NCBI GenBank assembly: GCA_964545875.1
Contig: CAZJHH010000001.1
Location: 62,001 to 126,000, forward strand
Direction: 5' to 3'
Source of the DNA: DAIPKP01 sp964545875
GTDB lineage: Bacteria > Synergistota > Synergistia > Synergistales > Aminiphilaceae
DNA length: 64,000 bases
The notes beneath the pieces are model-generated. The model worked only from the letters and a program-made list of their open reading frames with translations, was not told the DNA's origin and did no database searches. Position 1 is the stretch's first letter; the number at the start of each line of letters is the position of its first letter. The translations under genes and the position numbers were made by a program. This document shows positions 44,864-53,575 of this stretch, piece after piece.

Positions 44864-47047
44864 TCAGTTTTCGATAAGGTCCGCATAGCGTCCTCCCAGG
44901 GCGATCAGTTCTTCGTGGGTTCCCCGCTCCAGTACCTTTCCCTGGTGGAGAACGATAATCTCGTCGCAGTCCCGGATGGTGGAAAGTCGATGAGCCACGA
45001 TAAGGCAGGTGCATCCCCGGCGGCGGAGGGCCCCGTCGATGGCCTCCTCCGTGGGGGGATCCAGGGCGCTGGTGGCTTCGTCCAATACGAGGAGCGAGGG
45101 GCGCCGCACCAGGGCTCGGGCGATTTCCAGGCGCTGTCGCTGACCTCCGCTGAAGTTTCGGCCGTTCTCTTCCACCTTGGCTTCGTACCCTCCGTTGCGT
45201 TCCACGATATCCCGATGAATCGCCGCATCCCTGCAGGCCGCCACGATCTGTTCCATGGGAATGGTGTCATCCCAGAGGCTCAGATTTTCCCGTACCGTTC
45301 CCTCGTAGAGAGAGATTTCCTGATCCACGAAGGCGAAGGAGGTGATGAGTTGTTCCCGGGGAATTTCTCCCAGGGGCCGGTCATCCAGGAGCACATCTCC
45401 GGACCAGGGGGTAAAGAGTCCGCAGACAAGCCGGGCCACGGTGGATTTTCCGGAACCCGAGCTTCCTACCAGAGCCACCCGGGAACCCGGCACCAAGGTG
45501 AGGGAGAAATTTTCGATAAGAGCTTCTCCCAGGGGGGAGTAGCCGAAGGAGACATCCCTCAGTTCCAGGCGTCCCGAAAGGCGCACCTGCTGCTTTCCCG
45601 CCATCTCTCCCTCCTTCAGCACGGGGCGTTCCTTTTCCGGGGCGTAGCGGAGCACATCGTCCAGGCGATTGATATTTCCCTTGGCGGCTTCGAAAGAGCC
45701 CCAGAGGCGCACCAGGTCGGACATGGGGGCCAGAGTCTGCTGCATCAAGGTCTGAAGGGCCAGAAGCATACCCATGGTAAGAGCTCCGTTCATTACCCGG
45801 AACCCCCCCAAACAGAGCACCGAAGCGGTGGCAAGGGAAGCGAGAAGGGGCATCACCGGCTCCATGCGGGCAGAAAAGACTCCCAGAGACGTCCGGGCGT
45901 CCGCTACCTTGGCGAGATATCCCGCCAGCCGGGCGAATTGATCGTCCTCCCCTCCAAAGGATTTGATGGTTTCGATCACGTTGAGTCCCCCCAGGGCGGT
46001 GCCCGCAAAGCGTCCCATCTCGCCGATGAGCTTTTCGTTGAGGTCCGAGCGTTTCCGCTTCACCGAAATCAGCATTCCCAGGCTGAGCATGCCCGCTCCC
46101 AGGGCTATCAGAGCCAGAGGAGGATCGTAGAGGGTGATCATGATGCCGTAGAAGATCACCATAAGGCATTGAAGCACCGTGGTGGCGAGTTCTCGCGAAA
46201 GAAGCTGGGCCACCTGGTCGTTCAGCTGCACCCGGTTGCCGATTTCTCCGGCGTAGCGCTGAAGAAAGAAGGTATAGGGAAGCTTGAGGAGATGGTTCAG
46301 AAAGCGGGCGGAATCCCGGAGAGCCATGGCGATTTCCTGCCGGAGGAGGGTAGATCCCTGAAGCCATGTGAGAACTCCCGTTACCAGGGCCATGACGCCC
46401 ATGAGGGTGAGCAGGGGGCGGAACCACTCCATGCGCCCCTCCACAAGAAGGCGATCCACGAAAATCTGCTGGAAGGAGGATTTGAGAATTCCCGGCACCA
46501 CCAGTCCCAGCCCCGCCAGCACCGCGAAGGCCACCGCCCACTTGGCTCCGTAGAGACGCCGTTTCAGGGCGCCCCAGGGGTTTCGGGGTTTTCCCAGAGG
46601 CTGAAAATCCGGGCCGGGGGTTACCGAGAGGGCCACTCCTGTAAAGGAGCGATCCAGGGTTTCCCGATCCACCACCCGGGGCCCCGAGGCGGGGTCGTTG
46701 AGGTAGACCTTGTCTCCCCGAATGCCCTCCAGCACCAGAAAATGATTGAAGTTCCAGAAGAGGATGATGGGCAGAGGAAGATCTCCCAGTCGATCCGGCT
46801 CCTTCCGGTATCCCTTGGCGATCATGCCGTGACGCCGGGCGGCTTTGAGAACGTTTACCGCCTTGCTTCCATCCCTGCTGATGCCGCATTCCTCCCGGAG
46901 GATTTCCAGGGGAAGGTGCACGCCGTAGTACCCCAGGACGATCCCCAGGGAGGCGGCGCCGCATTCGGTGGCCTCCATCTGGATCACCGTGGGAGTGGAT
47001 ACGTGTTTATTCTTCCAGAGGGTTTTCGCAGCCGGATTATCGGTCAT
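44864..47047 (-). CDS. NHLM-type peptidase/ABC exporter (C39 peptidase domain)
   Basis: A 727-residue PCAT. Residues ~15-150 are a C39 cysteine peptidase: C29 in MEATECGAASLG, H102 in NHFLVLEG, D118 in LNDPASGPR. Six membrane helices follow, then an ATPase with GSSGSGKST, FVDQEISLYEGT, FSGGQRQRLE and LDEATSALD. Such proteins cut the leader after Gly-Gly and export the core. All eleven precursor leaders in this window end in GG, so they are the natural substrates. It overlaps the HlyD gene by 11 bases and precedes the second ABC gene, so the three form one operon. Confidence 0.95.
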   Translation of the reverse strand: MTDNPAAKTLWKNKHVSTPTVIQMEATECGAASLGIVLGYYGVHLPLEILREECGISRDGSKAVNVLKAARRHGMIAKGYRKEPDRLGDLPLPIILFWNFNHFLVLEGIRGDKVYLNDPASGPRVVDRETLDRSFTGVALSVTPGPDFQPLGKPRNPWGALKRRLYGAKWAVAFAVLAGLGLVVPGILKSSFQQIFVDRLLVEGRMEWFRPLLTLMGVMALVTGVLTWLQGSTLLRQEIAMALRDSARFLNHLLKLPYTFFLQRYAGEIGNRVQLNDQVAQLLSRELATTVLQCLMVIFYGIMITLYDPPLALIALGAGMLSLGMLISVKRKRSDLNEKLIGEMGRFAGTALGGLNVIETIKSFGGEDDQFARLAGYLAKVADARTSLGVFSARMEPVMPLLASLATASVLCLGGFRVMNGALTMGMLLALQTLMQQTLAPMSDLVRLWGSFEAAKGNINRLDDVLRYAPEKERPVLKEGEMAGKQQVRLSGRLELRDVSFGYSPLGEALIENFSLTLVPGSRVALVGSSGSGKSTVARLVCGLFTPWSGDVLLDDRPLGEIPREQLITSFAFVDQEISLYEGTVRENLSLWDDTIPMEQIVAACRDAAIHRDIVERNGGYEAKVEENGRNFSGGQRQRLEIARALVRRPSLLVLDEATSALDPPTEEAIDGALRRRGCTCLIVAHRLSTIRDCDEIIVLHQGKVLERGTHEELIALGGRYADLIEN

Positions 47048-48335
47048 GGGATTCTTCCGAGGGCATCTCCTCTCCCACTCCCAAGAAAAATTTCTTGAGG
47101 AAGGGGAGCACCAGGGTTATCGGGGCCTGGCGGCGTACCACCACGGTGATGCCCGCCAGGGTGCCGCTCTGGAGCTTGATGGGGGGGCCTCCTCCGGAGG
47201 ACCAGGCATAGCCGCTTTCGGTTTTTACGGAAGGCCGCAGTGCCACGGTGACCGTTATGGGAGCTCCGCCCTGGGAAAGGCTCTGGGCGAGCTGATCGTT
47301 GCCGAGAATGCGCATCATTCCCTTGAGAGATGCGGGAAAGCGGGAAACCCGGGTAACGTGGCCCAGAAGAACTCCGAATTCTTCCTGTTTGACCACCGAA
47401 GGGGAAACCTGGGCCTCCATGCCGAAGGCGATCTTCTTTCCGTGCTGGGGTTGTACGAAGGCGTGCACGTAGAGGGGTTGTTTCTCATCTCCGGTTTTCT
47501 CCACCGAAAGAAGGGCTTCCCCGGATTGGATGACCTGCCCGGGGGTTTTGAAAATCTCCAGCACCCGTCCCGTGGCGGGGCTGAGAATGAGGCTTTCCAG
47601 TTCCAGCCGATCCCGGAGAGCCCGAAGCTGCTCCCGGGCCGCCAGAAGGCGCATCTTGATGTCGATCTTCTCCCGCTCCAGCTGGGTGGTGGAGTCCGCG
47701 GCGGTCATGGGAAGCCGGGCCAGTTCTTCCCGGCGGGAGAGAATTTCCTGCAGCGCCGCATTGTACTTGTCCTTTACCTCCAGATACTGGCTCCGGGTAA
47801 TATACTTTTTCTGGTAGAGCGCATCGTACTGCTGAAGCTGTTCTTCCAGCGAAGCCGCCCGCTCCCGGGCCACCTCCAGGGAGGATGTGAGGGCTTTGCG
47901 GCGCCGGGCGAGGTACTCCGCTTCCAGGTTTTTCTTCCCCTCTCCCATCTCCTGCCCCATATCCTGCTCGATCTGGAGAATTTCCAGTTTTCCTTCAAGT
48001 TCCCGGATCTGGTTCTCCAGATCCGGCTGGGCCAGTCGGGCGATAATCTGTCCCTTTTCGACGGTGTCGTCGATATCCACCAGGATCAATGCGAGTCGCC
48101 CCGTTCCCGGCGAAGGAGCCTCCTCCAGGGCCCCCTGGCGCAGGAGAATGCCCTGTCCCGTTACCTTGGTGGCCACGGTGCCGTAAAAACCCCAAAGAAG
48201 AAGGGTTCCCAAAAGGAGGAGGGTTGCCAGAAGCACGAACCACGCCGCGGGAGGAACCACCCGAAAAAGGAGATCGAGCTGTTCCGGAGAGGAGAGGCGA
48301 TCCAGGGCGGATTGGCGGAAAACCTGTTTTTTCAT
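47037..48335 (-). CDS. HlyD-family export adaptor (NHLM secretion protein)
   Basis: A 432-residue periplasmic adaptor with one N-terminal membrane helix (~30-52, WFVLLATLLLLGTLLLWGF) and a lipoyl/barrel part (GTVATKVTGQGILL). A long coiled coil (~110-240: LEVARERAASLEEQLQQYDAL, ITRSQYLEVKDKYN) and a C-terminal beta part follow. It should bridge the ABC exporter and a TolC-like outer-membrane channel. AAAGGAG precedes the ATG. It is the first gene of the export operon; a divergent TolC-like gene lies 148 bases away, so the pair can share a control region. Confidence 0.92.
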   Translation of the reverse strand: MKKQVFRQSALDRLSSPEQLDLLFRVVPPAAWFVLLATLLLLGTLLLWGFYGTVATKVTGQGILLRQGALEEAPSPGTGRLALILVDIDDTVEKGQIIARLAQPDLENQIRELEGKLEILQIEQDMGQEMGEGKKNLEAEYLARRRKALTSSLEVARERAASLEEQLQQYDALYQKKYITRSQYLEVKDKYNAALQEILSRREELARLPMTAADSTTQLEREKIDIKMRLLAAREQLRALRDRLELESLILSPATGRVLEIFKTPGQVIQSGEALLSVEKTGDEKQPLYVHAFVQPQHGKKIAFGMEAQVSPSVVKQEEFGVLLGHVTRVSRFPASLKGMMRILGNDQLAQSLSQGGAPITVTVALRPSVKTESGYAWSSGGGPPIKLQSGTLAGITVVVRRQAPITLVLPFLKKFFLGVGEEMPSEESHDR

Positions 48336-48483
48336 GTGCGGAAAACTCCTTTAAGATGCTTTCAGAATGAAAACGGATTTTGGAAGAAAATTCCCCCCCA
48401 AAGAACGACTCGATGTTATAGTAGCGCAGTATGTATGATATGGAACAAATTTTACCTCAAATTCCCTATGGGGAGGAGAAAAA

Positions 48484-49782
48484 ATGAAAAAGTTCCACCT
48501 TTCTCTCGTTTTTGTCCTGATGATTTTTCTGGTTTTCCCCGTGAATGTCTTCGGAGCCTCTTCAGATGCTCCGGAACTTCCCGAAAAGGAATATCTGGCC
48601 CTCGTGCTGGAACGCAATGAAGATCTCGGAGCCCTCCGGAAGGAGATCGAAGCCCGGCTCTACTCCATCCGTGGGGAGCTTGCCTCTCAGCGTACCTCCG
48701 TGGGAATTACCGCCGAGGTGGACCGCTGGCTCAATCACAGCCGGGGGGATCGATATGCGGATCTCGCGGTAAGCCAGCGCATCGATCTTGGAGGGCGTTA
48801 CGGATTGCAGGAGCAGGATCTGCTTCTGGGGCTCCGGATTATGGAAAGCCGTTACGCCAATTCCGTAAACGAAATGCTTGCCAAGGCCTCTTCCAGCTAC
48901 CGTCAGGCGGTGATGGCGGGATTCAACCGGAAAATGCGGGAGGAGGTGCTGGAGCATCGCCGACAATCCCTGGAGGTAACCCGGGAGAAGTTTCAGAAGG
49001 AGCTGGTGCCCCTTCTGGATTTTCTTCGGGCCCAGTCCCAGGTGGACGAGGGGGAGGGCCTGCTGCTTCAGGCCCGGCAGAATTACGAGCAAAACCTTAT
49101 CGAAATGCGGGCCCTGGCGGGGCAGACAAAAGTGGCCCCCCTTCTCGAAGTTCCGGATATCCCGGAAATCGTCAACCGGGGGCCCGAGGTGGATTACGAA
49201 AGAGCCTGGGAGCATCGGCCGGACGTGGATACTCTGCGCTCTTCCCGGCAGCAGGCTTCGGTGCGGCATGCTCTGGCGGCCCGAGGGCTGGCTCCCTTTC
49301 TGGACCTCTCCGTGGGATGGCGGGGAGGGGAGGATTACCGCTCCTCCTATATGGAGGATCATCAAGGAGAGGTGCTTACCAAAGCGGTGCTCTCCATTCC
49401 TCTGGGGGACGGGGGAAAAACCCGCAACGCCACCCGGGCCGCAGAACTTGCGGTGGAGAAGGCGGATCGGGAACTCCGAGCCAAGGAGGATGCGGTGGAA
49501 AAGGAGCTGGCTCTCGTTCGGGAACGCTGGGCCCGGGGATTGGAGCTTGAGAAGGTGCGCCGTCGTCAGATGCAGCGATCCTCGGAAGAGCTGGAGATCG
49601 CGGAAATGCTTTATCGGGAGGGTCTCGCCTCCCAGCTGGATCTCCTGAGCGCCCAGGAGAGGGACCAGCAGAGCCGGGCGGATCACCTCGCCACGCTTCA
49701 GGAACTCTGGCTGACCCTCGCCGAGGCGGATCGCGCTATGGGGCGATGCGGCGGAGATCTTCTTTCGAATCGCACAGAATGA
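48484..49782 (+). CDS. TolC-like outer-membrane channel protein 1
   Basis: A 432-residue outer-membrane efflux protein with a signal peptide (~1-23, ending VFGASS). Long helical repeats follow: RADHLATLQELWLTLAEADRAMG near the end and REEVLEHRRQSLEVTREKF in the middle. The pattern matches OEP-family channels that join with HlyD adaptors. It is divergent from the HlyD gene and is the only plus-strand gene in the export part, ending convergent to the precursor array. GGGGAGGAG precedes the ATG. A second, differing TolC-like protein is at 60591. Confidence 0.87.
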   Translation: MKKFHLSLVFVLMIFLVFPVNVFGASSDAPELPEKEYLALVLERNEDLGALRKEIEARLYSIRGELASQRTSVGITAEVDRWLNHSRGDRYADLAVSQRIDLGGRYGLQEQDLLLGLRIMESRYANSVNEMLAKASSSYRQAVMAGFNRKMREEVLEHRRQSLEVTREKFQKELVPLLDFLRAQSQVDEGEGLLLQARQNYEQNLIEMRALAGQTKVAPLLEVPDIPEIVNRGPEVDYERAWEHRPDVDTLRSSRQQASVRHALAARGLAPFLDLSVGWRGGEDYRSSYMEDHQGEVLTKAVLSIPLGDGGKTRNATRAAELAVEKADRELRAKEDAVEKELALVRERWARGLELEKVRRRQMQRSSEELEIAEMLYREGLASQLDLLSAQERDQQSRADHLATLQELWLTLAEADRAMGRCGGDLLSNRTE

Positions 49783-49810
49783 CTTTTTTCCAAAGATCGT
49801 TTTGCAGGAT

Positions 49811-49846
49811 TGCGGAGTCCTTCAAAACCTATAAAAGGACTCCGCA
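49811..49846. terminator. bidirectional terminator after tolC-like gene and precursor array
   Basis: TGCGGAGTCCTT and AAGGACTCCGCA form a perfect 12-base stem between the convergent channel gene and precursor gene 1. It probably ends both transcripts. Confidence 0.75.
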
Positions 49847-49908
49847 GTCGTCGTGTCTGTTAGATGTGGTACTCCGGTACCGGATTTTCGCGGCCCCCGG
49901 AAGAGGGC

Positions 49909-50250
49909 TCAGGCTGCGGCTACCGCCGCTGCGAACGTCACCGTCACCAGTCCCACCCCTGCCGCCACTACGGCAAGGCCGGCCGTAGCCCCTGACACCG
50001 TAAGTCCTACAATACTCATAGTGAGCTGAGGGTCAAGTCCTCCCACCACGGCCTCCATCTCCTCGTCGGTTATCTCGGGATGCCGTTCGAAAATCACCTT
50101 CTGCATCTCTTCCAGGGAAAAGTTGTATCCCAGCTCCTCCCGGACGTACTGGCCGACAGCCTCGCTGGTCTGAAGTTCCTGTATGCGTGCCGTCAGCTCC
50201 GTGTCGCTTTCCAGACGCTCGTAAAACGCTGTTGCAGATTCCATGGACAT
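49909..50250 (-). CDS. Nif11-leader RiPP precursor 1
   Basis: 113 residues. I start at ATG 50250 (MSMESATAFYERL), with AAGGAGG upstream. Residues 1-71 are a Nif11-like leader (GYNFSLEEMQKVIFERHPE, then EEMEAVVGG) with a Gly-Gly cut site. The 42-residue core begins LDPQLTMSIVG and ends FAAAVAAA; it is hydrophobic, rich in Ala, Gly, Val and Thr, with no Cys, Lys or Arg. An acidic residue is at core position 2. The leader closely matches precursors 2-5 but the core is its own. Last gene of the array. Confidence 0.9.
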   Translation of the reverse strand: MSMESATAFYERLESDTELTARIQELQTSEAVGQYVREELGYNFSLEEMQKVIFERHPEITDEEMEAVVGGLDPQLTMSIVGLTVSGATAGLAVVAAGVGLVTVTFAAAVAAA

Positions 50251-50307
50251 GATGACGCCTCCTTTTCGGTTCACTTTTTCAAATTTTCGCCGCCCCCGGA
50301 AGAGGGC

Positions 50308-50640
50308 TCAGGCTGCGGCGGCTGCCGCTGCCAACGTCACCGTCAGCACTCCCAGCCCCGCCGACACTGCGCCAAGGCCGGCCGCCGTCCCCAATGTCGC
50401 AATAGTCAGAGTCTCGAGAGTACCGAGTCCTCCCACCACGGCCTCCATCTCCTCGTCGGTTATCTCGGGATGTCGTTCGAAAATCACCTTCTGCATCTCT
50501 TCGGAGGAAAAGTCGTATCCCAGCTCCTCCCGGACGTACTGGCCGATAGCCTCGCGAGTCTGAAGTTCCTGTATGCGTGCCGTCAGCTCTGTGTCGCTTT
50601 CCAGCTTGTCGTAAAACGCTGTTGCGGATTCCATGGACAT
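50308..50640 (-). CDS. Nif11-leader RiPP precursor 2
   Basis: 110 residues: a 71-residue leader (GYDFSSEEMQ, EAVVGG) and a 39-residue core starting LGTLETLTIATLGT and ending in seven alanines. The core is hydrophobic and Cys-free with Glu at position 5. It is closest to precursor 4 (same LGTLETL/FGTLETL start) and carries the same upstream spacer, so 2-3 and 4-5 appear to be a duplicated gene pair. Expected products are cut after Gly-Gly by the C39 exporter. Confidence 0.92.
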   Translation of the reverse strand: MSMESATAFYDKLESDTELTARIQELQTREAIGQYVREELGYDFSSEEMQKVIFERHPEITDEEMEAVVGGLGTLETLTIATLGTAAGLGAVSAGLGVLTVTLAAAAAAA

Positions 50641-50673
50641 TACACATTTCTCCCTTGCAAAACGTAAAAAACG

Positions 50674-50970
50674 CTACGCCGCAGCAGCGGCAACTATCGC
50701 AACAGCTACGCCTAGCCCCGCAGTAGCCCCCACCAGGACGCTGAATGTATCCAGCTTTCCTCCCACCACGGCCTCCATCTCCTCGTCGGTTATTTCGGGA
50801 TTCCGTTCGAAAATCACCTTCTGCATCTCTTCCAGAGAAAAGTCGTATCCCAGCTCCTCCCGGACGTACTGGCCGATAGCCTCGCGAGTCTGAAGTTCCT
50901 GTATGCGTGCCGTCAGCTCCGTGTCGCTTTCCAGCTTGTCGTAAAACGCTGTTGCGGATTCCATGGACAT
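50674..50970 (-). CDS. Nif11-leader RiPP precursor 3
   Basis: 98 residues: a 71-residue leader and a short 27-residue core starting KLDTFSVLVGATAG and ending in alanines. It shares the (L)DTFS...LVGATAGLG core with precursor 5. The core has an acidic residue at position 3 and one lysine at position 1, but no Cys. AAGGAGG lies just upstream of its ATG. Confidence 0.92.
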   Translation of the reverse strand: MSMESATAFYDKLESDTELTARIQELQTREAIGQYVREELGYDFSLEEMQKVIFERNPEITDEEMEAVVGGKLDTFSVLVGATAGLGVAVAIVAAAAA

Positions 50971-51027
50971 GATGACGCCTCCTTTTCGGTTCGCTTTTTC
51001 AAATTTTCGCGACCTCCGGAAGAGGAC

Positions 51028-51372
51028 TCAGGCTGCGGCGGCTCCCGCTGCCACTGCCGTTGCCAACGTCACTCCCACCACTCCCATCCCTACCACCATT
51101 ATGCCAAGGCCGGCCGTAGCCCCCAATGCCGAAATACCCAGAGTCTCGAGGGTACCGAATCCTCCCACCACCGCCTCAAGCTCTTCGTCGGTTATCTCGG
51201 GATGCCGTTCGAAAATCACCTTCTGCATCTCTTCGGAGGAAAAGTCGTATCCCAGCTCCTCCCGGACGTACTGGCCGATAGCCTCGCGGGTCTGAAGTTC
51301 CTGTATGCGTGCCGTCAGCTCCGTGTCGCTTTCCAGTTTTTCATAAAAGGCTACTGCGGATTCCATGGACAT
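51028..51372 (-). CDS. Nif11-leader RiPP precursor 4
   Basis: 114 residues: a 71-residue leader (E of EELEAVVGG differs from the EEME of its neighbours) and a 43-residue core starting FGTLETLGISALGATAG and ending AAGAAAA. Glu at core position 5; no Cys. It pairs with precursor 2 in core start and flanking spacers. Confidence 0.92.
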   Translation of the reverse strand: MSMESAVAFYEKLESDTELTARIQELQTREAIGQYVREELGYDFSSEEMQKVIFERHPEITDEELEAVVGGFGTLETLGISALGATAGLGIMVVGMGVVGVTLATAVAAGAAAA

Positions 51373-51405
51373 AGCACATTCCTCCTTTGCAAAACCTAAA
51401 AAACG

Positions 51406-51711
51406 CTACGCCGCAGCAGCGGCAGCTATTGCGCCAGCTATGCCTAGTGCGCCTAGCCCCGCAGTAGCCCCCACCAGCATGCTGAATGTATCCAGCTGTC
51501 CTCCCACCACCGCCTCCATCTCCTCGTCGGTTATTTCGGGATTCCGTTCGAAAATCACCTTCTGCATCTCTTCCAGGGAAAAGTCGTATCCCAGTTCCTC
51601 CCGGACGTACTGGCCGATAGCCTCGCGGGTCTGAAGTTCCTGTATGCGGGCCGTCAACTCCGTGTCGCTTTCCAGTTTTTCATAAAAGGCTACTGCGGAT
51701 TCTTGAGACAT
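51406..51711 (-). CDS. Nif11-leader RiPP precursor 5
   Basis: 101 residues: a 71-residue leader starting MSQES (the others read MSMES or MSVES) and a 30-residue core starting QLDTFSMLVGATAGLG and ending in alanines. Asp at core position 3; no Cys. It is the partner of precursor 3 in the duplicated pair. Confidence 0.92.
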   Translation of the reverse strand: MSQESAVAFYEKLESDTELTARIQELQTREAIGQYVREELGYDFSLEEMQKVIFERNPEITDEEMEAVVGGQLDTFSMLVGATAGLGALGIAGAIAAAAAA

Positions 51712-51789
51712 AAGGAGTCCCTCCTGTTCTTATTTGGGTTATTTTCGCACAATACCCCAGGGCACTTATGCGTTCAAGGGCTCCCCTGT

Positions 51790-52119
51790 TTAGGCTGCCG
51801 CCACGGCGACTACGAAGAGGTAGCCGATTCCAGCCCCGACAATGCCGGCGCCGATAACGCTAGCGCCTAGTATGGCACCGCCGATGAGAATAGCCCCCTC
51901 AGCTTCAAGTCCTCCCACCACAGCCTCTAGCTCTTCATCGGAGAGTTCGGGGTGGCGTTCGAAGATAACCTGCTGCATCTCTTCTTTGGTAAAGTCGTAT
52001 CCAAGCTCTCCCTTTACCAGTTTTTCCGCCTCGGGACGAGTCATTTCCCGGAGCCGTTCCATCAGGGAAGTGTCGCTTTCCAGTTTTTCATAAAAGGCTA
52101 CTGCGGATTCCATGGACAT
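51790..52119 (-). CDS. Nif11-leader RiPP precursor 6
   Basis: 109 residues from ATG 52119 (GAGGAG upstream; a longer frame to 52170 lacks one). The 70-residue leader belongs to a second subfamily (TSLMERLREMTRPEAEKL, GYDFTKEEMQ, LSDEELEAVVGG). The 39-residue core starts LEAEGAILIGGAILG and ends VVAVAAA, with acidic residues at positions 2 and 4, a GxxxG-like pattern and no Cys. It directly follows the asparagine-synthetase-like gene (34 bases), linking the array to the modifying enzymes. Confidence 0.92.
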   Translation of the reverse strand: MSMESAVAFYEKLESDTSLMERLREMTRPEAEKLVKGELGYDFTKEEMQQVIFERHPELSDEELEAVVGGLEAEGAILIGGAILGASVIGAGIVGAGIGYLFVVAVAAA

Positions 52120-52153
52120 AATAATTCTCCTCTTCATTTTTATCGATGAATAT

Positions 52154-53575
52154 CTATATGTTTTCCTCAAGTAACACCCCGGCGGAGTAGAAGCGCCAGA
52201 GAGCAGCCGGGGTTATTTTCGAAAAGACTTCAGGAGCCTTTACGAGATTTCCCAGCTCCGTCTCTTCGAGCATCCGGAGTACCTCGGGAAGGAGGTCCGG
52301 CATTCCCGGGCCGTTGTGCCAGAAACCGGTTTTACGGGTGTGGAAACGCACCTTTTCGGGAATCTCCGGAAAGAGATGCCGCAGGGGGTACTTGAGCAAT
52401 CCCTCAGCATAGAGAAAATCCAGTTTGAAGCGAGAGACCAGATCTACCATGCCTTTGCTCAAAAAGGGAGCCCGCCCCTCCATGTCGAAATGTTTTGTGA
52501 GCCGGTGATCGTAGTGGAGGAGATACCGCAGGCTTCGGTTCCGAAGCCCCTGATGGCGTGCCTCTTCCCAGGTGGTGGAATCCGCCGCGAAAAACCGCAC
52601 TCCCGGACGCTCCGCCACCTCTTTTCGGGTAAGCCCCAGGGCGTGGCAGGCCCCTCCGTCGTTCAGGGTTACCCAGCTTTCGGTACGGGTGAAACTGCGC
52701 CTCGTGAGGCGAAGCTCCAGGGGGCCGAAGGGGGGGGATCCCTGGTGCAGGACTTCCCAGGCTTCCGCCTTTTCGGGATTTCGAAGGGCGAGCTTCTTCA
52801 TGGCCAGAGGAAAGTGCCAGGGATAGCCGCAGAAGAGTTCGTCCCCTCCCTGGCCGCTGTAGACCGTAGTGATCCCCTCTTTTGCCATGGCTTGCAGAAG
52901 CCGGAATTGGGGCAGCGGCCCCAGAGGAATGTGGAGAGGAATTTCCAGAATTTTGAGCATCTGCTCCAGCTCTTCCAGAGAAACTCTTGAATCTGCTTCC
53001 AGAAGAAAGGGAGTTATTTTCAGAGCTTGGGCCGCTTCCAGAGCAAGTTCTTTATCCGGGGTTTCCGAAGCGGCGTAGAGAAAGCATCGAGGAGTGCCCA
53101 GGGGGGCCCAGGCGGCGGCCAGGGATGTGGAATCAAGCCCCCCGCTCAGGCAGAGCCCCGCCTTTTCGGGAATCTCTCCCAGGCTTCGGATAAGCTCTTC
53201 CCTAAGAAGGGGAAGGGCCTCTTTGCCGAGTTCTTCCCGAGGTTCCGGCAAATTCTGCCGGAGAGTGACGGAGGCCTTGTTCCCTGAAATGTGCAGATCG
53301 TGCCCCGGAGGAACCTCGAAAACTCCCTCGAAAAAGGTCTGCCCTCCGGGAAAGACCACGGTTCCCGCGGCGAGAAAGTCCATAAGGGCTTCCCGGCGCC
53401 ATTTTTTTTCTACGAGTTTGGTGGCGAAGAGCTCTCCGTAGGTCTGCCCCACCAGTACCCCCTCTGGGAATGGGGTGTAGAGGAGAGGCGCGGTGCCCAG
53501 AAGATCTTGGGAGATCCGGGTTTTCTGGTTTCGAAAAATCCGGATCCCCTCCCAATTTTTTTCAAGAGGGGACAT
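52154..53575 (-). CDS. asparagine-synthetase-like RiPP enzyme lacking glutaminase nucleophile
   Basis: About 473 residues from ATG 53575 (MSPLEKNWEG). The ATP-pyrophosphatase half is clear: the PP-loop SGGLDSTSLA at ~144-153, GQGGDELFCGYPW near 247 and EGRAPFLSKGMVDL near 370. The N-terminal ~130 residues look like a degenerate Ntn-hydrolase domain; the Cys-2 nucleophile of true asparagine synthetase is absent (Met-Ser start), so it should not use glutamine. Lasso peptide cyclases are of this kind and activate Asp or Glu. It overlaps tfuA by 14 bases, in one operon with ycaO. Suggested role: amide or macrolactam formation on precursor cores (inference). Confidence 0.85.
   Translation of the reverse strand: MSPLEKNWEGIRIFRNQKTRISQDLLGTAPLLYTPFPEGVLVGQTYGELFATKLVEKKWRREALMDFLAAGTVVFPGGQTFFEGVFEVPPGHDLHISGNKASVTLRQNLPEPREELGKEALPLLREELIRSLGEIPEKAGLCLSGGLDSTSLAAAWAPLGTPRCFLYAASETPDKELALEAAQALKITPFLLEADSRVSLEELEQMLKILEIPLHIPLGPLPQFRLLQAMAKEGITTVYSGQGGDELFCGYPWHFPLAMKKLALRNPEKAEAWEVLHQGSPPFGPLELRLTRRSFTRTESWVTLNDGGACHALGLTRKEVAERPGVRFFAADSTTWEEARHQGLRNRSLRYLLHYDHRLTKHFDMEGRAPFLSKGMVDLVSRFKLDFLYAEGLLKYPLRHLFPEIPEKVRFHTRKTGFWHNGPGMPDLLPEVLRMLEETELGNLVKAPEVFSKITPAALWRFYSAGVLLEENI

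Noticed and set aside
44861..47098. 745-codon plus-strand open frame opposite the C39 exporter
   Set aside because: Pure antisense of a well-supported PCAT gene; composition is Gly/His-rich and unlike a protein.
49909..52119. CRISPR-like or simple tandem repeat array
   Set aside because: The regular ~330-base periodicity comes from repeated leader coding sequences, not short repeats with spacers.
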